Assembly (NCBI RefSeq): GCF_014490665.1
Contig: NZ_CP061038.1
Coordinates: 1,612,001 to 1,676,000 of the forward strand
Direction: 5' to 3'
Length of the DNA: 64,000 nucleotides
Origin: Sphingomonas alpina
GTDB taxonomy: Bacteria; Pseudomonadota; Alphaproteobacteria; Sphingomonadales; Sphingomonadaceae
In this document: positions 52,129 to 63,242 of the stretch, in pieces
Numbering within the stretch: the first letter of the stretch is position 1
Layout: every line of letters begins with the position of its first letter
The notes under the pieces: generated by a model
Seen by the model: only the letters and a program-made list of their open reading frames with translations
What the model was told of the DNA's origin: nothing
The model's database searches: none
Program-made: the position numbers and the translations under genes

Positions 52129-52674
52129 ATGGCGCGGCCTATCCGTATTGTTGTCGGTGGAACTGTGGTCGGGTCATCGCTGACCTGGGCGTATCCCAAG
52201 GGCGATTTGCTCGGGAACTTCAGAATTCCTACCTACCGCATGACGGTGAGCGGCACGGATGCTGCCGGCCGTCCGAAAGCCGTGGCTTTCGAGGTCCTGC
52301 GGTTCGGTGTGCAGAGCAAGGATGGCCGTAGCGCGCAAGTGGTCGGCTTGGCCGATGCGCAAACGCACACGATCAAGCAATGGATTCCAACCTATCGCGT
52401 GCATAGCGCGCGATCGCTGGAGAATGGCGGCTGGCAGGTCTACGCCAATTTCCTGATCCACGACGGTCCCGACAATGCCACGGAGCTGTTTGCGTCGATC
52501 GGCTGTGTCGAAGTCATGGGCCGGCAAGGCTTTGTCGCGTTCAATGATCTGCTGATCGAGCTGGCGGGCGTGACCGGGCGCAGCCGCGACGATCAGCTTC
52601 ATGCGATTGCCCGTTCGGGTAAATTGAGCATTCATTACGAACGGGCGAGTCGCCCGCCATTGGTCAAGGCGTGA
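52129..52674 (+). CDS. Hypothetical protein with SxGC motif
   Basis: 181 residues. No signal peptide. The segment FLIHDGPDNATELFASIGCVEVMG resembles the His...SxGC active-site layout of L,D-transpeptidase-type enzymes, then GFVAFNDLLIELAGVTGR. This is suggestive only. The next gene begins in its stop codon (GTGA). Confidence 0.5.
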   Translation: MARPIRIVVGGTVVGSSLTWAYPKGDLLGNFRIPTYRMTVSGTDAAGRPKAVAFEVLRFGVQSKDGRSAQVVGLADAQTHTIKQWIPTYRVHSARSLENGGWQVYANFLIHDGPDNATELFASIGCVEVMGRQGFVAFNDLLIELAGVTGRSRDDQLHAIARSGKLSIHYERASRPPLVKA

Positions 52675-53249
52675 CCGTGGTGCGGATGATCGTCTTCGCG
52701 ATCGCCGGCTCACTCGCGGCGTGTTCAGCGTCGCCCGTGGTCAACACCGCCGCTGCAGCGGACGCCAACACCGCGACCGAGGCACTGGCCGGAAATGCCG
52801 CATCGCCGGCGCCCTCGGCGGTGGACGCCTTGCGCGGCGCGATCGAGCAGCATTTCCCTGACGCCCGGTTGAAGCAGGAAGATCGCGCCGGTAGCGAGGT
52901 CGCTGCCCTGATCAAGGCCCATGTCGATCCAGCACTGACTCGCGATGCCATCGGGACCGAGGGCCATGACCTGCGCTTCTCCGGCACGGATGGCATCGAA
53001 CGCCACGCCGGTTTGTTTGTCGTTCGCTTCGCCGATGCGGCGACCGCGACGGCGCGCGGTGCGAAGGTCGTGGCGAGGCGGAACGCGTTCCTTCAGAAAA
53101 GCGAGATCAGGTCGCCGATGGCCGCGGCGCAGGCCGGCCCGATCGTGGCGATCTTTTACAGCGAGAGCGGCGGCGACCCGCGCATGACGGAGGTGCTCGG
53201 CGCCGCGGCGGCGGCTTTCGGGGGTACGAATCCTGCCGCGCAAGAATAG
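52671..53249 (+). CDS. Predicted lipoprotein
   Basis: 192 residues from GTG 52671 (or GTG 52680). The N-terminus VRMIVFAIAGSLAACSAS has a lipobox (LAAC), so it is likely lipid-anchored. The mature part starts with an Ala/Asn-rich spacer and then a globular domain (VARRNAFLQKSEIRSPMAAAQAGPIVAIFYSESG). Family unknown. Coupled to the SxGC gene and convergent with the helicase. Confidence 0.65.
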   Translation: MTVVRMIVFAIAGSLAACSASPVVNTAAAADANTATEALAGNAASPAPSAVDALRGAIEQHFPDARLKQEDRAGSEVAALIKAHVDPALTRDAIGTEGHDLRFSGTDGIERHAGLFVVRFADAATATARGAKVVARRNAFLQKSEIRSPMAAAQAGPIVAIFYSESGGDPRMTEVLGAAAAAFGGTNPAAQE

Positions 53250-53278
53250 AGAAGGCGCTCGAGAGATTGACCTGAGCC

Positions 53279-56045
53279 TTACTGCCACACGCTCAACCGG
53301 TCGACGGCGCGCTGGAAGCCCGCCGCCATCGATCGCGTCCGCGCCCTGAGCAGGATGCGCCGTCCTTTTGCGCTGCGCAGATAGACGAGCTTCCCTGTGC
53401 CGACATGCCTGGCCCAGCGCCGGGCGAAGAATTCGGCGGCGTCCTTGTGCTGGCCGATGGCCGTCGGCACGGCGTGATAATCGATCCTGAGCCAGCGGCC
53501 GAGCGGCGAGCCGCGCATGAGCAGATAGCGCGGGTTGCGCACCGGACCGAGGACTTCCTCGATCGAGTCGAGGATGAGGCGTTCCTCGATGCGCGTCGCG
53601 CCCTCGATATGGACGAGCGACTTGCCCAGCGCGCTTTTGCGCGCCTCGATCCGAATGGCGTCGGGGTCGCTGCCGAGCAGGCCGGCATATGCGAGCAGAA
53701 TCGACCACCGCTTGCCCGACCTGCGTCATGCTGCCCTCCAGTGTTCCGTTGCGCACCAGCAGGTAAAGCGCCTTGCCCAGCTTGGGCAGCGCATAGAGCA
53801 GGGTGAGTCCGAGAAAGATCATCGCCGCCACACCCCAACTCGACGGCAGGCCACGGTTGCGCAGGGCGTTGGCGGCGGAAAACAGGCCGCCGATCACGCC
53901 GGTGATGGCGAGATAGCGTAGCGTATCGGCGAGCGGCAGCAGGCGCGGTGTATGATTGACCCGCGTGATCTGCCGCATCCTCGGCCGGACGGTCGTTCCG
54001 TCGAGCGCGGCGCGCCAGCGCGGGCCCAGGCCTGCACGCTGGCCGGATCGCACCAGCGTTTCCGCATTCAGGGCCCGGATCGCCGCGGCATTCCAGTCGC
54101 GTCCCGCCAGGCCGAGCCGTCCGAGGCCGTTTTCGATCTGCGCCGATCCGGTTTCGCTGATCCCCTCGAACGCCCGGAAACGGCGGATCAACATTGCCAT
54201 GTCGGGACCGAGCGGACGGCCGATCGGATCGGACGGGTCGTCGTTGGCAAGCCAGCCCAGGCCTCGTGACAGCGCGCCGGCCAGGGTTTGCGGCACGACC
54301 GTTGCGAGATGCCAGATATTGGCTGCCTTGTCGGGGCGCCGTGGATCGGTGCGGATCGCCCGGCCGCGCATCTGGTTGGACAGCATGTACGATCCGACAT
54401 AATTGGCCAGCACCAGCGTGTTGACGGTCGGCGCGTCCCAGCCTTCGCCGAGCAGGGCCTGGGTGCCGACCAGCAGGGTCACCTCGCCCTGATTGAACAA
54501 TGCAGTGATGAGCTGGACGATGCGGTGGCCGCTTTCTCCGCCGATCTCGATGCGGAGATAGCGCGGGTCGTGGCCAAGCGGCATGATGCGGAGATGATCG
54601 GCGGCAATGCCGACCTCGTATGCGCCGCGCTCCAGGGCGGATTGCGCCTCGATCGGGACGATCACCAGCGAGCCGGTGAGTATGCCCAGCTTCGCAGCAC
54701 CGATCCCTGCGCGCCGGAGCGCTTCGAAAATGGGCACGACGCCAAGTTTTGTGGGCAGGAACGGGTCGCCGGCACGGCGCGGCATGTCTCCGGCGCGAAC
54801 ATGATCGGCCAGCACGACCATGCGCAGATCGTCGCCCAGCGCCTTGACCTCATGCTGTGCGATCTCGATCACGCTGCCCAGCTTGGCGATGCTGCCGGCG
54901 ACGGTCGAATGGAGTTCGCTCTGGTCGACCAGGCGGACGCGGCGCGCCTCGATCGCGCCGAGTTGCCGGAGGTCGGCTCTGATTGCGGTCAGCCGGGCCT
55001 TGTCCTCGATCTGGTCGACCTTGGCGAACAACAGGCCGGTGAGCAGGATTTCCAGCCAGCCGAGCGACATGGGCGGCATGTCGGCGCGGCCGATGCCGAG
55101 GAGGTGAAGCGCCTCGCGCGGTGGCGGCGCGTCTGTCGAGAAGGCAAAGATCAGCATCGACGAGAAGAATTCGGGTGCCGCCAGAATCTCCTCCTCATGC
55201 GCCGCGGTATTCGTCAGATAGGGATGAGCAAGGATCAGCGCGCGGAACCCGGCATCGGCGAGCAGGGTCGTCACGAAAGCATAAAGGCCGTCGCGCCGCG
55301 CCGCGAGCACGGCGTCTTCCGAGCCGGTCGGCTGTGATACATGGACATGGTCCTGATGCGGGCACAGATCGCCGTTGCGGACCAGTTCGGGCACCGGGAT
55401 TTCGGCATCGATCGGGCCGCACAGCGTCTCGTACCGGATCCATTCGGTGTACTCGACATCATAGGGAGGGGTTGCCGTCAGCGATACGAGCCGCGCCTCG
55501 GGCAGCGCGGCATGGAGCGCGTTGAGCGCTCGCCACCATTCGCGTCGCAGGTGATGCGCCTCATCGAGGATGATCGTGGTCGGACCCAGCGCCTGGAAAT
55601 AGGCGAGCAGCGTTTCGATCCGTACCGGAGCGGCATCCGCCTGCTCTTCGACCGTATCGTCTGCGATGATTTCCGGGTTGATGATATCGGGTTCGATCCG
55701 GTCCCCGATTTCGCCCATTGCGGCATAGAGCGCCTGATAGGTGAGCACCGTGACCGGGGCCGGCGCAGCAAGCGAGGTCGACACCCAGTCGGGCTGAGTA
55801 TGCGGTGCGGGCAGGAACATCGCGCACAGCCGATCGACCCATTGGTTGCGCACCGCGATCGTCGGCGCGAGAATCAGGGCCGGCTGGCCGATGCGGCGCA
55901 TCACTTCCAGCCCAAGCACGGTCTTGCCCGATCCGGGTGCCGCAACGACATGCAGCTTATCGTCGGCGAGATGCGTATCGAGATCGGCCAGGACCTGGTC
56001 CTGATAATCGCGCCAGCGTCCCTGGAACGCCATTTCCGATATCAT
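53279..56045 (-). pseudogene. DEAH-box helicase with C-terminal membrane helices, frame-broken
   Basis: From ATG 56045: Walker A AAPGSGKTVLGLEV (37-42), DEAH at 161-164, motif III SLTATPP, and C-terminal helicase blocks GTQALLGEGWDAPTVNTLVLAN and SNQMRGRAIRTDPRRPDK. Near 703-725 and 735-752 are two hydrophobic helices (YLAITGVIGGLFSAANAL; WGVAAMIFLGLTLLYAL). Past them the frame must shift once, near 53690-53750, to continue as AGLLGSDPDAIRIEARKS, VRNPRYLLMRGSPLGRWLRI and the end AVDRLSVWQ at 53279. With one base removed it is 921 residues. The alternative open frame to 52725 has no motifs. Confidence 0.72.
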
Positions 56046-56157
56046 GCTCGCACCCTTGCTCCGGTCGGAACGGTGACGTGCCCGACTTCAGAAGGCATCG
56101 CAATCACGCCGGGGCGGGGCGGCATCGGGTATGTTCCTAAGCGAGGCTGAAGAAGGC

Positions 56158-56177
56158 ATATAAAGACATCTTTATAT
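56158..56177. promoter_or_regulatory. Inverted-repeat operator upstream of ahcY
   Basis: ATATAAAGA-CA-TCTTTATAT, a perfect nine-base inverted repeat in an AT-rich island, 65 bases before the ahcY start. ArsR-type regulators of the SAH/methionine cycle (SahR group) bind such sites in proteobacteria; I recall this association but could not compare motifs. Confidence 0.55.
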
Positions 56178-56241
56178 TTGATTTGGGCGCCATCCCGCTC
56201 TATGTGCGCTGCATCCAAACGCTTTTACCGGAGACTTTCTC

Positions 56242-57663
56242 GTGGCCACCGCACCTGCCATCGAAACCAACGACTATGTCGTCAAGGACATCAGCCTCGC
56301 CGATTTCGGCCGCGCCGAGATCAACATCGCCGAGACCGAGATGCCCGGCCTGATGTCGTTGCGTCAGGAATTCGGTGCGTCGCAGCCGCTGAAAGGCGCG
56401 CGCATCACCGGTTCGCTGCACATGACGATCCAGACCGCGGTGCTGATCGAGACGCTGACCGCGCTGGGCGCCGATGTGCGCTGGGCGACCTGCAACATCT
56501 TCTCGACCCAGGACCATGCCGCCGCCGCGATCGCCGCGACCGGCGTGCCGGTGTTCGCCGTGAAGGGCGAGAGCCTGGCCGAATATTGGGACTATGTCGG
56601 CGACATCTTCAACTGGGGTGCGGACACCGACGGCACCACCGCCAACATCATCCTCGATGACGGCGGCGACGCGACGATGTTCGCGCTGTGGGGCGCCAAG
56701 CTCGAAGCCGGCGCAACGCTGGGCGAGCCGGAGAATGACGAGGAAGTCGAATTCCAGCGCGCGCTGAAGGCGTTCATTGCGAAATATCCGGGTTACCTGA
56801 CCGCGACGGTCAAGAATCTGAAGGGCGTGTCGGAAGAGACCACCACCGGCGTTCACCGCCTGTACGAGATCGCCAAGAAGGGCGAGCTGCCGTTCCCGGC
56901 GATCAACGTCAACGACAGCGTGACCAAGTCGAAGTTCGACAATCTGTACGGCTGCAAGGAATCGCTGGTCGACGCGATCCGTCGCGCCACCGACGTGATG
57001 CTCGCCGGCAAGGTTGCCTGCGTTGCCGGCTTCGGCGACGTCGGCAAAGGCTCGGCCCAGTCGCTCCGCAACGGCGGCGCGCGCGTGATGGTGACCGAAG
57101 TCGACCCGATCTGCGCACTGCAGGCGGCGATGGAGGGCTTCGAAGTCGTGACGATGGAAGAGGCCGTCAGCCGCGCCGACATCTTCTGCACCGCGACCGG
57201 CAATGCCGACGTGATCACCGCCGATCACATGAAGGCGATGAAGCCGATGGCGATCGTCTGCAACATCGGTCACTTCGACAGCGAGATTCAGATCGCTGCG
57301 CTCAGCAATTATGAGTGGACCGAAGTGAAGCCGGGCACAGACCTGGTGAAGTTCCCGGACGGCAAGCAGATCATCATCCTCGCCAAGGGCCGTCTGGTGA
57401 ATCTGGGCTGCGCGACCGGCCATCCGTCGTTCGTGATGTCGGCCAGCTTCACCAACCAGACGCTCGCGCAGATCGAGTTGTGGACCAAGGGCGAGAACTA
57501 CAAGAACGACGTTTACGTCCTGCCCAAGCATCTCGACGAGAAGGTCGCGGCGCTGCACCTCGAAAAGCTCGGCGTGCATCTGTCGAAGCTGACCCCGAAG
57601 CAGGCCGGTTATATCGGCGTGCCGGTCGAGGGGCCGTTCAAGCCGGATCATTACCGCTACTGA
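56242..57663 (+). CDS. ahcY: Adenosylhomocysteinase
   Basis: 473 residues from GTG 56242. Family blocks: [59 protein letters not shown], the NAD loop [26 protein letters not shown] and the end [10 protein letters not shown]. It splits S-adenosylhomocysteine into adenosine and homocysteine, keeping methylation running. An operator lies upstream and a terminator follows. Confidence 0.96.
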   Translation: MATAPAIETNDYVVKDISLADFGRAEINIAETEMPGLMSLRQEFGASQPLKGARITGSLHMTIQTAVLIETLTALGADVRWATCNIFSTQDHAAAAIAATGVPVFAVKGESLAEYWDYVGDIFNWGADTDGTTANIILDDGGDATMFALWGAKLEAGATLGEPENDEEVEFQRALKAFIAKYPGYLTATVKNLKGVSEETTTGVHRLYEIAKKGELPFPAINVNDSVTKSKFDNLYGCKESLVDAIRRATDVMLAGKVACVAGFGDVGKGSAQSLRNGGARVMVTEVDPICALQAAMEGFEVVTMEEAVSRADIFCTATGNADVITADHMKAMKPMAIVCNIGHFDSEIQIAALSNYEWTEVKPGTDLVKFPDGKQIIILAKGRLVNLGCATGHPSFVMSASFTNQTLAQIELWTKGENYKNDVYVLPKHLDEKVAALHLEKLGVHLSKLTPKQAGYIGVPVEGPFKPDHYRY

Positions 57664-57700
57664 TCCAGCCAAAACTTTCGACAATTTGACTTGGACTTTG

Positions 57701-57734
57701 AGCCGCGTCTGCCACCAGGCAGGCGCGGCTTTGT
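57701..57734 (+). terminator. Terminator of ahcY
   Basis: AGCCGCGTCTGCC / GGCAGGCGCGGCT arms with an ACCA loop, twelve pairs with one wobble, followed by TTTG. It lies 38 bases after ahcY. Confidence 0.75.
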
Positions 57735-57889
57735 CGTGCCTGGAAGGTCGTTACGCATCCGTGTTGCAGGGCCGCAACAATCCAGCAAAAATTCATGGCA
57801 AGGGATTGCTTCGTCGCTGAAAAAGGCGCTTTCCGCGCCTCCTCACGGGCGGCAAGGCCCGAGTGTAACGCGTATCAAAGGGTCATATC

Positions 57890-60800
57890 ATGGTTGGATC
57901 GACGGTCCTGAAGTCGGGGCTTTTTATCACCACTTCCACAGTCGCGTTCGTCATCGCCGCCACGGTGCCGGCGATGGCGCAAACCGCCGCACCGGCGAGC
58001 GCCGATCAGGCCGCTCCGATCAGAATCGACCGAGGCCGTGGCCGATGCGCAGGCTGACCCGGCTGCGGGCGGGGACATTGTCGTCACGGGATCGCGCATT
58101 GCGCGCCCGTCGCTCAGCTCCATCCAGCCTGCCACGACGCTCACCGGCGCGGACCTGACGCGAACGGGCGGCATTGTCATCGGTGATGTGCTGAACGACC
58201 TGCCGGCGCTGCGGTCGACCTTCAGTCAGGCGAATTCAACTCAGTATCTCGGCACGTCCGGCCTGAACCTGCTCGACCTTCGCGGTCTTGGCGTTCCGCG
58301 CACGCTCGTGCTGGTAAACGGTCGCCGTCACATCACTTCGCAAGAGGGCGAATTTCAGGTCGACACCAACACGATCCCGACCGATCTGATCGACCGGGTG
58401 GATGTCGTGACCGGCGGCAGCTCCGCCGTTTACGGTTCGGACGCCATGGCGGGTGTCGTCAATTTCGTGATGAAGCGCGATTTTGACGGGGTGATGCTCA
58501 ATGCCCAGAGCGGTATTTCGGACAAGCGAGACCGGGGCACCTATCGCGTGTCCGGGACGTTCGGGAAGAACTTCGCCGAAGGACGCGGGAATGTCGCGCT
58601 GAGCCTGGAATATAATCGGGCCAATCTGCTGACCAACGCCGACCGCGATGAATTGACCGGCGCTTTTTCGGGCCGCAATCAGTTCCAGCTCGTTGACCGT
58701 CCGACGGCCAATTCGCCGAAGCGTCGATTCCTTACCGGGGTTCACAGCTTCGGCTATGACAATGGCGGCAATTTTGTTGCCTATAACGGCGGTAGCTTAC
58801 TCGATTGTGGCGGCGGTATTGCGTCCGCTTGCCTCCCCAACGGCGCTCCGCGGGTTTTTGGCTTCAAGCCGGATGGCTCACTGTCGGAATATAATTACGG
58901 GACAGATTTCCGCCCGGCGGGATCGAATAACAACCAGAATGGTGATGGCGGCACGCTTACCGACCGCGGTACGCTGGATCCGTCGCTGAAGCGCTACGTG
59001 GCCAATTTCATCGCCCATTACGATGTCTCGGAAGGCTTCAAGCCGTTTATCGAGGCCAAATTCGTACGCGTCGAGAGCTTCAACCAAGGCACGCCAACTT
59101 TCGGTCAGGGTGGGACTCAGGGCAGCGATGGTGATGGCGGACCTGCTGTAGGGGGAGACCTATCTCGGTTCCGGGGTCCCGATCTATTTCGACAACGCCT
59201 TTCTCAGGCCTGAGGCCGCAGCCACCATTCGGTCGCTTCTGCCGGCCGGTTCGGAATATTTTCGCCTGAATCGTAACAACAACGATCTCGGCACTCGCGA
59301 CGAATTCGATCGTCGCGATACCTACCGCATCGTGGTCGGCGCGGAAGGCACCTTCAATGACGACTGGAAGTATGATTTCTCGGTCAACTACGGAGAATTC
59401 CAAAGCCGATCCAAATTCTACAACAACCGGATCGAGTCGCGTTTCCTCAAGGCGGCGGATGCCGTACGCAACGGAAGCGGGCAGATCGTGTGCCGCGTCA
59501 ATCAGGTTACGGTTACCGACGCCGCTTGCGTCCCACTGAACTTGTTCGGCAACGGCGCGCCGAGCCAGGCAGCGCTTAATTACATCAACACGACTTCGAC
59601 GCGTCGCGGCAAGGCGACCGAATTCGATGTCACGGCGAACGTGGTGGGCGACAGTTCGCAGCTGTTCGAACTTCCCGGTGGCCCGGTAAAGTTCGCGATT
59701 GGTGCGGAATATCGTCGCGAGACGGCCTCCTACGCCTATGACGATACCATCAAGGGCGGCGATACGTTCTTCAACGCCATCCCGGATTTCCGCCCACCAT
59801 CGTTCTCGGTCAAGGAAGCCTATGGCGAACTCGAGCTTCCGCTGTTGAAGGATCTGCCGTTCGCTCAGGAACTGTCTATCAGCGCAGCGGGACGGGTCGC
59901 GGACTACAAGGGATCGACCGGCACGGTCTGGGCCTATAATGTCGGCGGTCTGTATGCGCCGGTCCGCGATCTGAAGTTCCGGGTCAATTATTCGAAATCG
60001 GTGCGGGCACCGACTCTGGGCGATCTTTACTCATCTCCGTCGCAGAATTTCGATCAGTTGAACGACCCTTGCGATGTTCTCTATATCAATACCGGTAAAC
60101 CGACCCGCGCCGCGAACTGTGCGGCGGCAGGTGTGCCGGTCGGGTTTGAGAATACGGTGGCACGTGCCGGCAGCACCGACTTCCTGTCCGCGGGCAATCC
60201 GAATCTGAAGGCAGAGCAATCGCGAAGCCTGACGTACGGCGCCATTTTCCAGCCGAGCTTTGTTCCCGGTCTGGCGGTCACGGTCGATTATTACGACATC
60301 AAGATCAACAAGGTGATCAGCGCCGTCGATGCCCAGACGATTCTGAATGCCTGCTATGACGCGGCGTCGCTCAACAACCAGTTCTGCGGGTTCATCAACC
60401 CGCGGCAGTCCAACGGTCTGTTCGCTCGCCCGGCCTTGCTGCAGACCGTGGTCAATTTCGCTGCGCAGCGTGCCAAGGGCATCGACTTTGACGCCTCCTA
60501 CAATCGCCGGTTCGGGCCCGATACCAAGGCGGTGCTGCGTGTCGTTGGAACGTGGGTCCGCACGCGCACCAATTATCCGTATCTCGATGACCCGAACCAG
60601 CCGGATCGTGTCAAGGGCGAACTCGGCGATCCGGTCTGGAACGTCAACGCATCGATAGATCTGACCCACAAGAATTTCACCTTGGGGTACCAGCTTCGTT
60701 ATATCGGGCGGCAGTCGATCACGGATTGGGAGGCTCAGCACGACACTTATGGCGAACCCGCGCGTGACCCGAATTATGCTGACGTCGTCTATTATCCGAA

Positions 60801-60981
60801 GGTCATTTACCACGCGGTTCGCGCATCGGTGGATGTCGACAAAAGCTTCACTCTTTACGGCGGCGTCGACAATCTGACTGACAAGCGGCCGCCTTATGGG
60901 TTGCTCGGCACCGGCGACGGCGACGGCATTTATGATAATATCGGCCGCTTCATGTATGTTGGGGTTTCAGCCAAGTTCTGA
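57890..60981 (+). pseudogene. TonB-dependent receptor, two frame breaks
   Basis: A signal peptide starts at ATG 57890 (LFITTSTVAFVIAATVPAMAQ). After about 130 bases the frame must shift (near 58018-58025) to join DIVVTGSRIARPS and the plug (LNDLPALRSTFS, LRGLGVPRTLVLVNGRR, GGSSAVYGSDAMAGVVNFVMK). A second shift at a run of five G (59151-59155) is needed to pass from GPAVG to ETYLGSGVPIYFDN and the barrel, which ends NIGRFMYVGVSAKF. Removing two bases gives 1,029 residues, normal for a sphingomonad receptor. It imports a large substrate across the outer membrane; the ligand is unknown. Confidence 0.75.
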
Positions 60982-61020
60982 GCTAGCTCGCCTCTTCTGG
61001 AGGCGCGGCTGACATTGAAG

Positions 61021-61060
61021 AAGGGCGGGTTCGACGTTGGTCGGGCCCGCTCTTTTCTTT
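61021..61060 (+). terminator. Terminator of the TonB receptor gene
   Basis: AAGGGCGGG pairs with CCCGCTCTT (one wobble), closed by a 16-base loop and followed by TTCTTT. It lies 40 bases after the receptor stop. Confidence 0.65.
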
Positions 61061-61123
61061 GCATGGCGGCGGGCGGCGTCGCCAACTTCCTGATCGATGT
61101 TGTGGCATTTGACCGGGTGTGAG

Positions 61124-61135
61124 GTGACGCGTCAC
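61124..61135. promoter_or_regulatory. Palindrome before sulfotransferase gene
   Basis: GTGACGCGTCAC, a perfect 12-base palindrome about 185 bases upstream of the sulfotransferase start, in a 338-base gene-free gap that otherwise holds only the terminator. It may be an operator; no consensus recognised. Confidence 0.3.
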
Positions 61136-61319
61136 GTCGACAAAGCGCCGCGTGCGATGTGGATCAACTCTCGATCAATGTTCCCCGCAGGGCGTCCGCG
61201 CAAATCGAACTCGGCCTGCCAAAGTCGGGCCAAATTGCCCCAGCATTCAGAAATAGTCGCCCGCAAACGTGCAGGCCCTTGGGTTGACGCGGCTCGAATG
61301 AAGGACCTAGCCTTGGTCT

Positions 61320-63092
61320 ATGGTGGGGGCGGTGGGTATGGTGAAGAGCGACGGCACGGACCTTAGGGGCGCCTGTGAAGAGGCCCGTCTTCGCGTGGCC
61401 GCCGACCCTCGCGATGAAGCTGCCGCACAAATGCTTTTCGAAGCCGTCAGCCAAGCCGGTCACATCGCAGCGACACGACGGTCCAAGGCTACCTACGCCA
61501 TTGCTCCACAAGTGGCCGAAGCGACGAGGCTCCTTGAAAAGGACAGCGTCGAAGAGGCAGAAATCCTGCTCCGGCACTACCTCACCTTGGTGCGGAATGA
61601 CCCGGACGCCATGTTGCTGATGGCGAATATCGCTGGCCGTTCCGGTTTTCCCGAGAATGCGGAAAAAATCCTGCGACGGTCCGTCGAACTCCACCCGGGG
61701 CGAGCCGATAATTGGATGGCGCTGGCGCAGGTCCTGCACGAAGAAGCAAAGAAACTCGACCGGGTCACGCTGGTCGATGAAGCTCTTGCCTGCCTTGATC
61801 GCGCCTTGGCGATCGATCCGACCCACGAGGAAGCGCTTGGCTACAAGGCCGCCCTGCTCGTGCAGATCCGGCGGCTCGATGCGGCGCGGCAGGCGTTCGA
61901 GGAATTGGTCGCTGCATTTCCGGAAAGCCCGCCGGGTTGGGTAAACTTCGCGCATCTGCTGAAGACGCTCGGATTTTTCGGAGAGGCGGTTGCCGCTTAT
62001 CGAACCGCGATCGCGCTTGACCCGGCCAACGGCACTGCCTGGTGGCTGTTCGCTGACCTGAAGCTCGCGCGCTTCTTTCCGGCAGACATTCACCGGATGG
62101 AGGACGCGCTTCAACGATCGATGCCCGATGCCGGCAGGATCAACCTGCATTTCGCGCTTGCCGCAGCCTATGATCAGGCCGGGGACTATGCGCCCGCGGC
62201 CGATCATTGGCGTCGGGGCAATGGCCTTCGTCTCGATCTTCGTCCTCATGACATGGAGGCAATGCAGTGCGGCATCGATGCCGCGATCCAGACCTATACT
62301 TCCCAGTTTTTCGTAAAGCGGTCGGATGTGGGCGAGCCAAGCCCGGATCCCATCTTTATCATTGGTCTGCCGAGATCCGGTTCCACGTTGCTGGAACAGA
62401 TATTGTCGAGCCATTCCCGGATCGAAGGTACGGCAGAGCTATTTGCCGTGCAGCAGATCGAAATGGAGTTGTTCCGCCAGCAGGAAAGCATCTCCATCGA
62501 GAACATCGTCGAGGATCTGGACCCGGCCGATTTTCGGAAACTCGGCAACCGCTACCTCGAACTGACGCGTTTTCACCGCAGGACGGACCGGGCCAGGTTC
62601 ATCGACAAGAATCCGGGCAACTGGCGGCAGGTGGGGTTGATCCACATGATGCTTCCCAATGCGCGGATCATCGATATCCGTCGCAACCCGCTCGATTGCT
62701 GCTTCGCAAACTACACGCAACATTTCATGGTGGGTGTGAACTACAGCTACGGGTTTACGGAGATTGCGTCGCAATATCGTGAATATGTGCGACTTATGCG
62801 TCACTTCGACCGGGTCTTGCCGGGCAGAGTGCATCGAGTCATCTACGAAGACCTTGTCGAAAATGTCGAAGCTGAGGTGCGGGCGCTACTCGATCATCTC
62901 GCGTTGCCGTTCGAAGAGTCGTGCCTGAGATTCTTCGAAACCGACCGTCCGATCCATACCCCCAGTTCCGAGCAAGTACGGCAACCTATCAATCGAGCCG
63001 GAATCGGCAGAGTCGGGAAATATGAGCCATGGGTGGGCGAACTCAGGAATGCACTTGGTACCCTCGTGGAGGACTGGCGCGATCAGCGCTGA
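61320..63092 (+). CDS. TPR-sulfotransferase
   Basis: 590 residues from ATG 61320 (or 61338). Residues 1-290 are TPR-type helix pairs (VEEAEILLRHYLTLVRNDPDAMLLMANIAG; ALACLDRALAIDPTHEEALGYKAALL). From 345 the sulfotransferase domain has a 5'-PAPS loop GLPRSGSTLLEQILSSH (349-365), FIDKNPGN and RIIDIRRNPLDCCFANY. Such proteins often lie next to TonB receptors in sphingomonads; the acceptor is unknown. No signal peptide. Confidence 0.88.
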   Translation: MVGAVGMVKSDGTDLRGACEEARLRVAADPRDEAAAQMLFEAVSQAGHIAATRRSKATYAIAPQVAEATRLLEKDSVEEAEILLRHYLTLVRNDPDAMLLMANIAGRSGFPENAEKILRRSVELHPGRADNWMALAQVLHEEAKKLDRVTLVDEALACLDRALAIDPTHEEALGYKAALLVQIRRLDAARQAFEELVAAFPESPPGWVNFAHLLKTLGFFGEAVAAYRTAIALDPANGTAWWLFADLKLARFFPADIHRMEDALQRSMPDAGRINLHFALAAAYDQAGDYAPAADHWRRGNGLRLDLRPHDMEAMQCGIDAAIQTYTSQFFVKRSDVGEPSPDPIFIIGLPRSGSTLLEQILSSHSRIEGTAELFAVQQIEMELFRQQESISIENIVEDLDPADFRKLGNRYLELTRFHRRTDRARFIDKNPGNWRQVGLIHMMLPNARIIDIRRNPLDCCFANYTQHFMVGVNYSYGFTEIASQYREYVRLMRHFDRVLPGRVHRVIYEDLVENVEAEVRALLDHLALPFEESCLRFFETDRPIHTPSSEQVRQPINRAGIGRVGKYEPWVGELRNALGTLVEDWRDQR

Positions 63093-63242
63093 GGAGGACT
63101 CGACCGTTACCTCTCCGTTAATGTGGCATTCATGTCACATCCGGGGGTCAATTTGTGGTTTTATATCGAAAGCTATTCTATTCTGAGATTTCGTTGGGCA
63201 GAACCCTTTGCAGTTCACTTTTCGGCAAAGGCATCTCAGGTC

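Noticed and set aside
52725..53278. C-terminal extension of the helicase frame
   Set aside because: Arg/Pro/His-rich wrong-frame product; the neighbouring frame continues the protein with sensible residues to 53279, and a lipoprotein gene lies opposite.
56046..56241. SAM/SAH riboswitch in the ahcY leader
   Set aside because: No recognised core; the simple inverted repeat explains the leader better.
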